NCBI RefSeq assembly: GCF_963678635.1
Contig: NC_087063.1
Location: forward strand, 27,151,649 to 27,215,648
DNA length: 64,000 nt
Source of the DNA: Symsagittifera roscoffensis
Lineage: Eukaryota; Xenacoelomorpha; Acoela; Convolutidae
Reading direction: 5' to 3'
The position numbers and the translations under genes were made by a program. This document shows, one piece after another, positions 55,640 through 64,000 of the stretch. Within the stretch, counting starts at the first letter, position 1, and every line of letters starts with the position of its first letter. Under the pieces are notes generated by a model. It was not told where the DNA came from, searched no databases, and saw only the letters and a list, made by a program, of their open reading frames with translations.

Positions 55640-56974
55640 TTTAAAGTAACAAATAAAACAAGACACTAACATTTCTTAAATGTTTTTCTCTTTTTTCCTT
55701 TATTTTAGATTTCATCAATCATTCATCTAAGAAAACAAAAACCAAAAAAAACATCAACTCCTTTTCAAAATTTTGAAAATGTAATTAACAATGAAAAAAG
55801 TAATCAAAGCAGTACATTTTTATCGCAATTGCAATAAATTGATAATTCCGCGGTAAAACTAAAACAATTCAAAGAGTAAATTATAAAAAAATGAATATAA
55901 ATTACAAAGAAACTAACGTATTATTGTGAGCTTCATGTGTAAAGTTTTAAATAGTCTCTTTACTTGCCCACAATTCACACACGCCTTCCACCAAATTCGC
56001 ACAACTCGCCTACGTAGAATTGTCTTATAGATGAATTTTAACTTTCAAAATCCAAATTATAACAATTTTAACTTGTTTTCACGCGTTTCCAACTTTCTTT
56101 TAACCCGGTTGGAAGGAATTATAAGGTAGCCTAACTAACCAACGCAGCACACTAACACCACAAACCCAACCGAATGAATAAGAAAATCCCACGGTACTCA
56201 GACCAGATTAAACCCAGAATAAATTTGGAAAAATTATTTTTTTTGAAATCTACTTTCAAATTTTATTGAAACCACTTGAAACAAAAAAAAGCCAAAAGAA
56301 AAACTCTTAACAAAAAAATCTTTTTTGATAAAAGGACACAACCAAAGACAAAAAAGAGAAAAACACCTGATAAAAAAGAACCAAAGTTGAACACAAAAGA
56401 GACTCTGCTCAAAGAGACGGTAAATTTGTACTCCCTCACTGACCCCACCACCCAGTAGGACAACCTGAGTTTGCTCTATAACCGGCCTAATACTATAGTT
56501 GGGCTACAACCACGCTTATCACCCATACCATATTTTTGACGAGACCGAAACGAAAAAATCGAAACGAAAAAAAATGTTTTTGCGAAAAGAACTAATTGAA
56601 CATCATAACTAAAATTGATCTCACTAACAAGATATAATTTATTAAGCAACGTAAAAGATTTCTTAAGCATCATTGCATCGATCTAGAATCTTGACACGAT
56701 CACTCAAAGACGACCCACGATAAAACCAGACCCCTTTCTGGAACACGAACAACTGCCCTTCTTCTCTCTACGAAAACAACTACATTTCTCCTTCCTTCAC
56801 GCAATCACTGCTCCAACCGCTCAAAAGAAAACTACTCCGAAGAACAGAAATCTCTCCATCCATCCTTCATTACAATAAACAATTTGAAAACTGAAAACTG
56901 TCTAAGCACCGGACTGATGGGTGAAACCAGTTTAAAACTAGTATGTATAACCAATTATTTTTTTGAGAAAACTA
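55640..56974. other. Right-arm-only insertion, origin unknown
   Basis: No counterpart in the left arm. Near its start CTCGTAAGTATGA and, about 80 nt later, TTTATTTTAG/A look like a short intron. Lys-rich 60-codon ORFs (56,276-56,458) are low-complexity and not convincing. The segment ends at the TA target of the mariner. Confidence 0.4.
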
Positions 56975-58247
56975 CAGGGTGTTTCAAATAAACTGTAATG
57001 TTATAAAAGCTTCTCATTCCATAACTGTTGATCAGTTCGACTTCAAATTCGGTGATACTATGTAGAACAGACGGAGATTTGATAAAACTCAAAAACTGCG
57101 TTGATGAATTGAACTCGATAGTGAATACCCGCGATTTTCCAACTATTTCACGCTTCCACGCAACAAAAAATTTTTTAAACTATTTGTTCATACGTAAATG
57201 AAAACAACGAAATGGTTTTCACAGTAAGCGAAGAAAAACGGATCATTTGTTTGTTTGCAATTTATGAATCCCCAACTGAAGTTCGGAGAAGATATATCAA
57301 TGAATATTACATTGCCCCACGCGTTGCATCAACACTTCAACTTACGCAGTTTATCAGAGTGTGGAAACGGTTCCAAGAAAGAGGCGGGTTATCGAAATTT
57401 CAAGGGCAGCATCGAAAAGGAACGAACTTCGGCTTGAGACTTACTTTTGGTGTCTGGTGCTTGAGCAAGATTGAAACAGCGGCAGATTTCACACCACGGG
57501 TGATTTTCTCAGACGAAAAGTGGTGGGTGCTCGACAGCTCTCCAAATTCTCAAAACGATAGGAGATGGAGTTTAGTTAACCCCAGAGAATACGCGGAGTG
57601 CAAGTACCAGGGCAAAAAAAAAGTGACGTGCTGGATGGGTTTCCTTCAAGGAGCTGTTCTTGGCCCGTTTTGGTTCGTAGACGAACAGCAACGACCAATA
57701 ACACTGAACCAGTTTTCGTATCTGAACATGCTGGAACACGACCTCTGGCCAGTCCTTCGAGAACGACGAAACTTGAGGCGCATATGGTTTATGCAAGACG
57801 GAGCCACATGTCACTGCACGGGACGCGTACTCAGTTGGCTTGGGACAAAGTTCAACGACAGAATTATAAGTAGACGAACCCCTATACCCTGGCCACCTCA
57901 GAGTCCGGACCTGAATCCCCTGGATTTTTGGCTGTGGGGTCATCTGGGGAAAATTGTTCATGGTGCGAATCCACAAAGTGTTGACGAACTCATGCAAACT
58001 GTAGAAGATGCCCGAAATACAATAACGGCCGATAATATCGAAGAGTGATTGAGAAATTTGACGAAAAGATTACAAAGCTGTGTTGCTCAAAACGGCGGAC
58101 ACTTTCAGCATCTTTTATAAAACAATTTTATCAGATATTCAAATCTCCGTCACTTATCTATCTTGTGCAGAAAAAATTGTGTATTTATCTCTTCTCAAAA
58201 AAAAGTTATAGCGTTTTATAAAATTACAGTTTATTTGAAACACCCTG
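56975..58247 (+). mobile_element. Tc1/mariner-superfamily element, TA target duplication
   Basis: 1,273 bp. Terminal inverted repeats start CAGGGTGTTTCAAATAAACT and match at 34 of the first 35 positions by eye. TA lies directly outside both ends (56,973-56,974 and 58,248-58,249). It contains one transposase ORF. Near-identical ends and absence from the left arm point to insertion after the arms formed. Confidence 0.9.
57212..58048 (+). CDS. Mariner-type transposase, internally shortened, probable DD41D
   Basis: 278 codons, ATG to TGA, unbroken. The first helix-turn-helix region (MVFTVSEEKRIICLFAIYES) is present. The catalytic region has the first Asp in RVIFSDEKWW, the second in IWFMQDGATCH, and PPQSPDLNPLDFWLWGHLG. 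Taking the Asp of PLDF as the third residue gives 41 residues between the second and third Asp, the spacing described for the rosa (DD41D) group. Family members are near 340 aa. The missing 60-70 residues fall right after residue 70 (QHRKGTNFG/LRLTFGVWCL), where the second DNA-binding helix-turn-helix would be. The deletion kept the frame, so the ORF looks intact but probably binds its ends poorly. Confidence 0.8.
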   Translation: MVFTVSEEKRIICLFAIYESPTEVRRRYINEYYIAPRVASTLQLTQFIRVWKRFQERGGLSKFQGQHRKGTNFGLRLTFGVWCLSKIETAADFTPRVIFSDEKWWVLDSSPNSQNDRRWSLVNPREYAECKYQGKKKVTCWMGFLQGAVLGPFWFVDEQQRPITLNQFSYLNMLEHDLWPVLRERRNLRRIWFMQDGATCHCTGRVLSWLGTKFNDRIISRRTPIPWPPQSPDLNPLDFWLWGHLGKIVHGANPQSVDELMQTVEDARNTITADNIEE

Positions 58248-58589
58248 TATCTCTATAAAATGTTTCTTACTAACCAATCATGATCCATAACTAACAATGA
58301 CAATTATTTGTATTTCTGAAACTACTTGTAGTTTCAGCACCAGAACAATTTGAATAAACCTTAGAAAACAGTTGATCTCTTTGAAACAAGTTCAATAAAC
58401 CTAACTCGCAAATACCAGTATACATTAGATCTTTTGAGACTAGGAGATATCAGGGTAAGATTAAGATTAGTATTAGACTAGGAAATTGCACGAGTCTATC
58501 TGGCCGAAAATAAGATAGCGTGACGAACAGACGGTGTACCTTTTCTGAAATTACTCCATGAGTAAGCTACCTCTGGCTTAAACTCACAA

Positions 58590-59722
58590 TAACGCGATTA
58601 ATTCGCGATAGTTTTTATCGACTAATTTCCTGTTAATTCAAAGAATATTAGCATCTTAAAATGAGTCGCGATAGCCTGGACATAAAATCGGTGATTTGGT
58701 TGCTTTGGGCGGATGATCGCGAAGCAGTAGTGATCTGTAAAGATCACTACATTTTTAATAATCGATTTCAGAAACAATGAGAGAAAAATTCATTTTACAA
58801 AAAAAAAAGATTTTGACAAGCATATTTTTGTTATACTTAAACACGTTTTGTGTAACTGAGTAGCAAAAACCGTTAAAAGGTTAGCATGAAGTAATTTGCA
58901 TAATTTGGACATAAACTTAAATTTGCAGCAAAAAAGCAATGATCGCAGAATTCGAACCGTATGCTGGCGGTTAAATTCTTTGTTCTTCAAGCGCGCCGGT
59001 TGCAGTTGGGCTCCTTGCCGCGCTCGTCATCGATATTTTTCTCGGTCTGCAGTCTAGAAAAAAACCGAATTTCGGTCACGACCTTCTGGAAAAACCAAAA
59101 TTTGGTCTCGATAATCTAATCATCGAAACACAATCTCGCCCGAATCTTTTTCAAACGCAATTAATTTATCAAAAATTTTACATAAACGACTGTTTTTCTT
59201 AGACTTATTTTCTTTCACTTTATTTAAAAACAAAAAAAGTGATCAAAGAAAATCGGAAAACCTACATCTAAACAAGCCAGATAAAAACCGAGGTCTGTGT
59301 TCAACCTGGAATAATTGAACATGAACATTTCAACTCATCTTCCGATCGTTTAAATTTTCAAACTATGAACAACTTTGAACTATTAAGGGCTTATTATACG
59401 TTTCTGAGACCGTTTTTCACAATCCTTATGAACTTCAGCATGCTCTATTCCGATATCCATCAATAGTTAATCGTGATTTGTGCTAAAAGTTAGATCATTT
59501 ATTAGAAGCTTAAAAACCCATCTAGTAGCCCTATTTTATTGTTACAAATAGCTTACAATTTTTTGAGGCTAGCTTAGAAGGTTAAATTTTCAAGTTAACT
59601 TCTGTAATGTTCAATGTCATCATTTATACCTTCCAGGCTAAAGGATTTTTTTAATTAGTCATCTAAAAATCAGTTTTCATTTTTAAAATTAGATATATAC
59701 TTAAACAACTGATTTTTCGTAC
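58590..59722. other. Unique sequence outside the right arm, no gene recognised
   Basis: A/T-rich, with one short GC-richer patch (58,990-59,060, GCGCGCCGGTTGCAGTTGGG). A 66-codon minus ORF at 58,790-58,990 has no features. Nothing supported. Confidence 0.5.
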
Positions 59723-59925
59723 TCTGATCCCATCGAGCAAGTCCGTCTGAAATTTGCCTGGAATCGGTAAAAGTAATAAAAATAGCCAAGTATTCCAGTG
59801 AACAGCAGATCGATCATTGTTTGGAATGCAATCAGGAAATAATCCAGTCTCCGGAGCTTGGCCATAATGATGAACATGGTCAGGCAGTATAAATTCAGGA
59901 ATACAGAAATTGCGGACACAGGAAC
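59723..59925 (-). CDS. Rhodopsin-type GPCR, TM1-TM2 exon
   Basis: 203 nt from acceptor AATTACAG/GTTCC to a weak donor GATCAGA/GTACG. The frame gives TM1 (VSAISVFLNLYCLTMFIIM, with the conserved Asn after Leu), ICL1 (AKLRRLDY), TM2 (FLIAFQTMIDLLFTGILGYF, with the conserved Asp) and ECL1 with one Cys. It ends two bases into a codon, the complement of the acceptor phase of the TM3-TM4 exon at 41,475. It is on the same strand, about 18 kb upstream, and just outside the inverted repeat. It may be the missing front of that receptor, or belong to a paralogue. The N-terminus must come from a further upstream exon not found. A longer overlapping frame (59,663-59,971) is a shadow. Confidence 0.6.
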
Positions 59926-60165
59926 CTGTAATTACAAACAAATCTACATGCCGGATGGTAAAATAATACATTTTTGTCTTTCTGATTTTTGATCAAATTA
60001 ACGGAATATAAACTCTTTTTGTACTACACTTTCGTTTAATTGAAAACGAATATATCCCCGACTAACTGGGTTCCAAAACTAGAACAAAGTTTTGCACTTA
60101 AATACACTCTGAACACGGTATAGCGGTTGGTCAAACTTTATGTACACATAATTCTCTAAATTAAA

Positions 60166-60651
60166 TCACTGAATTTTATTTACTATACAAAAATTAATGT
60201 GTTTTTTTTTGTGTTTTAATCTATTCACTGATTTTTTTTTACCATGGTTCTTCCTCCTCAACGGCTTGATTATCAAAAAACGAAATGACGACTCTTCCTG
60301 GTTTAAAGTTTTGGCCTCCAGATCGGCGATATCCCCGCTATCTATTCCACTGTCGTTGGTTTCTGCTGCCTGAATCAGACCGGGATCTGGATTTTGCCAG
60401 CTGCCAATGATCTGGTCCAACAGTTGTCGAAGCGAACGATATAGTTGTGCATTTTCAACAGCAAAACTATCCTCAGAGAAGTCATCATCAGTTTTCGGAT
60501 GATCCCGATCAATGTTTTGAAGGCTAGCGATTTCTTCAGAAACCGCACCTAGGAAATTGTCAGAATCCCACGACACTGGCTGTTGGAGATCTTCAAAAAG
60601 TGGCATCCATTTTTGCAAATCGTCATCATCGAATATACAGTGGCAGCGTTG
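60166..60651 (-). CDS. Unknown acidic/basic protein fragment with a DSGIDS motif
   Basis: Open frame of about 161 codons. The first Met in frame is near 60,606 (WMPLFEDLQQPVSW). The middle is acidic and Ser-rich, with NDSGIDSGDIADLE, which contains the DSGxxS pattern of phospho-degrons read by beta-TrCP-type F-box proteins. The end is basic (KPLRRKNHGKKKSVNRLKHKKK). Just upstream, two other frames have coding-like text (DDERYMMAGRLFP; EIDDSDDNAATV), so the gene probably continues through a splice or is frameshifted. Family unknown. It may belong to the Polinton-like DNA next to it or to a host gene. Confidence 0.35.
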   Translation of the reverse strand, partial: QRCHCIFDDDDLQKWMPLFEDLQQPVSWDSDNFLGAVSEEIASLQNIDRDHPKTDDDFSEDSFAVENAQLYRSLRQLLDQIIGSWQNPDPGLIQAAETNDSGIDSGDIADLEAKTLNQEESSFRFLIIKPLRRKNHGKKKSVNRLKHKKKHINFCIVNKIQ

Positions 60652-61399
60652 TCATCGCTATCATCAATTTCAATCGCAGTTTGAATCAAGATCTTTTTGT
60701 GACCGTAGGGAAGAGTCTGCCGGCCATCATGTAGCGTTCGTCATCAAAAGCTGATAAGGATGTTTCCGTCGAACCACAGTTTGTATACTGGGTGACTCAG
60801 ATGCGACTCGACTGTTTTCATTTTTGAATCACGAGCCAGAGGTCAAGGTATCTTGATACCGCTTATGAGTCAACATCTTCTGTGCAGCTTTTGATACATC
60901 TTTGCCAATAGTTTTATAAAGTCTAGAAATATAATTGAATGATTACTAACCCATTTAACGATGATCATGATGAGTTGTAAAAAAAATGGCGGTTTTTTTT
61001 TGTGGCTGCTACGTCACATGAAGGCCAGGGGGAAGAAAAAATGACTTGAAGGTCAAGTGTGACCTTAAAAGTGAGTCATCATTAAAAAGGTTCCGCAAAA
61101 TCAAAAGTCGTTCATCGCAAAAAAAATTCCCCGCCCGAAGGAAAAAATTTTCCAAACAAATAAGTTTTCCCAGCCCAAAAGAAATTTTTAGCCGACGAAG
61201 AACTTTCTTCTGAAAAAAATAAAAAAAAATCCGAAATAGTTTTGCTCATAAAAAAATTTAAGGAAGAACAATCATTGCCAACTGAAAAAAAAATCCGTGC
61301 TCAAAAAGAAGGCAAATAAAACTGATTTTCTCTGGACAAAATGGAATAAAGCTTGGGTTTGAGGGGTATAAACTCGGTTATTATGTCCCGTGCAAACTC

Positions 61400-63700
61400 T
61401 TAAAATAATTAATTTGTTTTTCGGATTGTAGAGAGGTTGATTATTTGGTTAATTTGACAAACCAAATACATTCAAAATGTTCCGCTTTTCAGAAATGTTG
61501 CGATAGAAATCTTCATTTTTGATTTCGTACAGTAGACTGTCCGTACCAGAAAAGAGAAGTTGTCATTCAAACTTTGCTTTCATTTTATCGTAAGGAAATT
61601 TATACAAGTGAAATCTTTTTGTTGGACTCGTAGTAAACGCTGCCAAAGTTTCCCTAAAACTTTTGTAGGATTCAAACTCGAATGCACTAATTTCTCGCAA
61701 GGCGGCTTGATAATCTCTGACTATCGGAACGAGCGTTCGTTTGCGCTTGAATCGCGTGTTTTCCCATAGCACAGTTGTTTGGAAATTTTTACAAGTCCTC
61801 CTCAAATTTGTGTTTAGCTTGTTGGCGTTTACTCGTGTTCAGAGGGATATATGGTTCCTTTCATGCTTCTTGTTCAAACTTCAGCACACGGTGCATTTGT
61901 TTAACTTTTAAGCCCAACCTACCATACAATTTCAGAAGCTTGTAACGAATTGTATAGTTTGACTTGTCATGCATTGTCTGCAGGAACTTCTTGGTCTTAC
62001 CAATTAAACGTCTTGCAATTTCTTGATTTCTCACCTGCCCTAGTAAATTTGTTCGGTAGGTACTCAACCAATCCTGGGGTACGGTTTCTTTGTAGGAGCT
62101 AAAGGGTATGCTTCTGACTGTCATTCAGTTCTGCTGGGTACTTGAGATCAACTCCAAAAATCAATCCAATCAGTCTTCAGTCGTTTCAAAGATTTGGTTC
62201 AAAATTACCTTTTCGTCGAGATGCTCTATCAAGTCAAAGTCACGCACCGGTGATTTTTCCGTTTACAAGACACCGCCATAGAAGTTATTTGCGTCAATCA
62301 AAAAACCGTAGGTGCTAGGTTGATCTGGGTTGAAGTCAAGGCATTCTTTTTGTTTGATTTGAAAAAGTAACTATGGAACACAGATGCAGTGCCACCTCGC
62401 ATCATATTGTCGACCAATTCGAGATGCATGCGTTATGATATCAGCTGAATATTCCAGTGTTTGCAGATAGGTTCGAAGGCGTCTCCAGCTAAGTTCGAAG
62501 CGCTAAAATGGTGCGCACAGTCCAGGCCATAAGTTTGGTTACTAATTTGTCGAAAAACTTCAAACACGCATGCAAGAAGGAGTTTAGCACACAATATATA
62601 CAAGTTGTGATATTCCTACAGTTTCTGATATTTGAGCTCTCTAAAAACTTTCCTTGCATGCTCCAGATCCGCTTGTGAAACTGAAAACCTCCACTATTCA
62701 AAACATCGAACCAATGCTGCATGCGAGGCAGTTCCTTTTCTGCAATTTTTTCTCAACTAGCCATGTATGAATACGGGTAGAAATCTTTTGTCGTATCAGA
62801 CATCGTTGGTCCTCTGTCTCGTTTGCAAAATAGTTGTTCAAAATTGCTATTATTTGCACTAGTAGATTATCTACCAATTTTTTGAGTTTCAAAACTTGCA
62901 TGAGTCAGTGAATTTTAGATACTCGGAATTTTTTTGATCAGTTCCGTTCTTGATTTTTATAGTTTGAATTGAGAATCCATTGCTTAGCGATGTTTTTTGT
63001 CGGTGCTGGGTATAACACTAATTGTACTGGTTGGATCGCATTCACGCAATGCCAGAAATGTGTGGTGAAGTTCATAGTTCTTGATGTTATGTCCAATTAT
63101 TGGGGTAAATTTCACAGTTCGTCTTGCTTGATTGCGTTTTTCAGGTGCCCCTCCCGGAAATTTTTCCAGAAAAGCGACAACGGTCGAGACAATTTTTGTG
63201 CTCATTGATAATTTGTTTGCAATAAATCCAACATAACGATGTGTTTTGTTTGTTCAACAATTTGAGTTTTCCTATTCTTGATTTCCAATTCTTGCTTTCG
63301 ATCATATATTTTTCTCGCTAATTGATTAACTGGTTGAGAAACTTTTTCATGCATTGATCAGAGATGTCATTGTCAAAAAAGTAGAGCTGTGAGTTTTCGC
63401 ATTCAATTTCAGCCAATGAACATCCACAAGCTTCATGTTTTTGTACAGCTGGGGTTGATGATCGCCATGAATTATCAGGACAAGAATGTACAAGTTTTAG
63501 AAAAGATTCAGAGTCGAAATAAATCACACAAGTGGTAAAAACCAGGTTTTCGAACTCATGTCGGTTGGTACTTTTTTCTGCTGAAAGCATGACTACTAGG
63601 GCAGGTCTATGGTTCTTACAAGAGTGGATGTGTTTCTCATGAACTCATCACTCCAACTAATGTGAAAACAGTGTCTACAAACTACAAAAGAGGGTGATTG
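61400..63700 (-). pseudogene. Polinton/Maverick-type family-B DNA polymerase, broken
   Basis: Pieces lie in the right order on the minus strand. An N-terminal Cys/His region runs into exonuclease motif I (CVIYFDSESFLK) at 63,318-63,590. Exonuclease motif II follows (FTPIIGHNIKNYELHH, Glu where Asp is usual) with ISVIPSTDKK at 62,984-63,205. Next come a KLVDNL helix and a FYPYSYMAS block near 62,770, a palm motif A (LIDANNFYGG) at about 62,272-62,300 and the block KKFLQTMHDKSNYTIRYK at 61,861-62,124. Motif C is near 61,536-61,547, where DTDS has become GTDS. At least five frameshifts and several stops separate the pieces. The layout matches protein-primed PolB of Polintons. Integrase, ATPase, capsid genes and TIRs were not found; the element may extend beyond the window. 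Confidence 0.75.
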
Positions 63701-64000
63701 GGCGATCCCTATAATTTTTGATTTCACAGATGAGTTTCAGCAAATTGATTACATGTGCATAGTGATGCTTTGCAAGCTCATACAAGAGAAGTAGGTCCAT
63801 GTCAAATATCTCAATTTCAATGTTGCTATCATTTTTGGGTCGTTTTGAATTATACATAGGCAACAAATCTCCCTTTTGGTACTAGAACACATTTACAATC
63901 ACAATGTTGAGTTTTCGAAAATTCCAATTGATTTGAAACTCATGGGCAAATGACAAGTAATTTGGGCTTTGTGTGCACGTTCAGCAGTGTATGTATAAAG
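63700..64000. other. Upstream end of the polymerase region, no gene secured
   Basis: A 63-codon minus ORF (63,675-63,866) contains IFDMDLLLLYELAKHHYAHV, an amphipathic stretch that may be part of the polymerase N-terminus or a neighbouring Polinton gene. Too short to decide. Confidence 0.3.

Larger units (their letters stand above)
49856..55640 (+). mobile_element. Degraded relative of the large retroelement, right-arm copy
   Basis: In plus order: broken ORF L, TATA-like region (about 50,399), repeated leader, ORF0 relic, gag fragments, gag tail and protease start, truncated at about 55,400 at the same point as the left copy. It keeps about 1.2 kb of gag that the left lacks and has one copy of the matrix segment duplicated on the left. 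LTR-like sequence follows from about 55,450. Confidence 0.75.
36131..58590 (-). repeat. Right arm of the roughly 20-kb imperfect inverted repeat
   Basis: Reverse complement of 16,045-35,380 with a few percent mismatch. Right-only features are the TCATTTAGCCCGTA satellite (39,600-39,705), a complete TM5-TM7 receptor exon, the longer Tc1 relic and a 2.6-kb insertion with a mariner (55,640-58,250). The similarity fades out at about 58,590. Confidence 0.9.

Noticed and set aside
57572..57997. 141-codon minus ORF inside the mariner
   Set aside because: Antisense shadow of the transposase catalytic core.
59663..59971. 102-codon minus ORF
   Set aside because: It overlaps the TM1-TM2 exon in another frame, and only the other frame shows receptor motifs.

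Overview
This is an A+T-rich piece of animal nuclear DNA, probably from an invertebrate. The signs are split exons with GT..AG introns, a rhodopsin-type receptor gene, and a heavy load of eukaryotic transposons: env-bearing Ty3/gypsy-type LTR elements, Tc1/mariner elements, non-autonomous TIR elements and a Polinton-type DNA polymerase relic. The species cannot be fixed by reading alone; a larvacean tunicate is one possibility, held weakly. There are no bacterial features.

Layout. (1) About 1-16,490, minus strand: a very large LTR retroelement. In its reading order it has a leader, a small upstream ORF (ORF0), a long gag, protease, reverse transcriptase, RNase H, integrase, a small membrane ORF, an unknown ORF X, a retrovirus-like envelope region and a second unknown ORF Y. 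It is dead, with at least eight stops or frameshifts in gag-pol and more in env. Its 3' LTR lies outside the window. (2) About 16,045-35,380 and 36,131-58,590: two arms of an imperfect inverted repeat of roughly 20 kb each. They face each other across about 550 bp of unmatched sequence and a 200-N assembly gap. Each arm carries, from outside in: a degraded gag-containing relative of the big retroelement, a tandem duplication next to a conserved exon-like ORF, a Tc1-like transposase relic, a foldback element, a partial receptor gene, a 340-bp TIR element and many copies of a short dispersed repeat. (3) 55,640-58,250: an insertion found only in the right arm, including a recent mariner whose catalytic spacing reads as DD41D. 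(4) 58,590-64,000: a receptor TM1-TM2 exon, an unknown acidic/basic ORF, and a broken Polinton/Maverick-type family-B DNA polymerase.

How it fits together. The receptor has TM3-TM4 and TM5-TM7 exons in the right arm (minus strand), and a TM1-TM2 exon on the same strand just beyond the outer end of that arm, with compatible splice phase. The left arm has only TM3-TM6, because a deletion removed TM7. This makes the right side look like the original locus and the left arm an inverted duplicate. Differences private to one arm show that the arms have diverged independently: tandem duplications on the left, and the mariner, a small satellite and the larger exon set on the right. The outer end of the inverted repeat falls inside retroelement leader/LTR-like sequence, so recombination between retroelement copies may have made it. 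A scaffolding artefact at the N gap is the main alternative.
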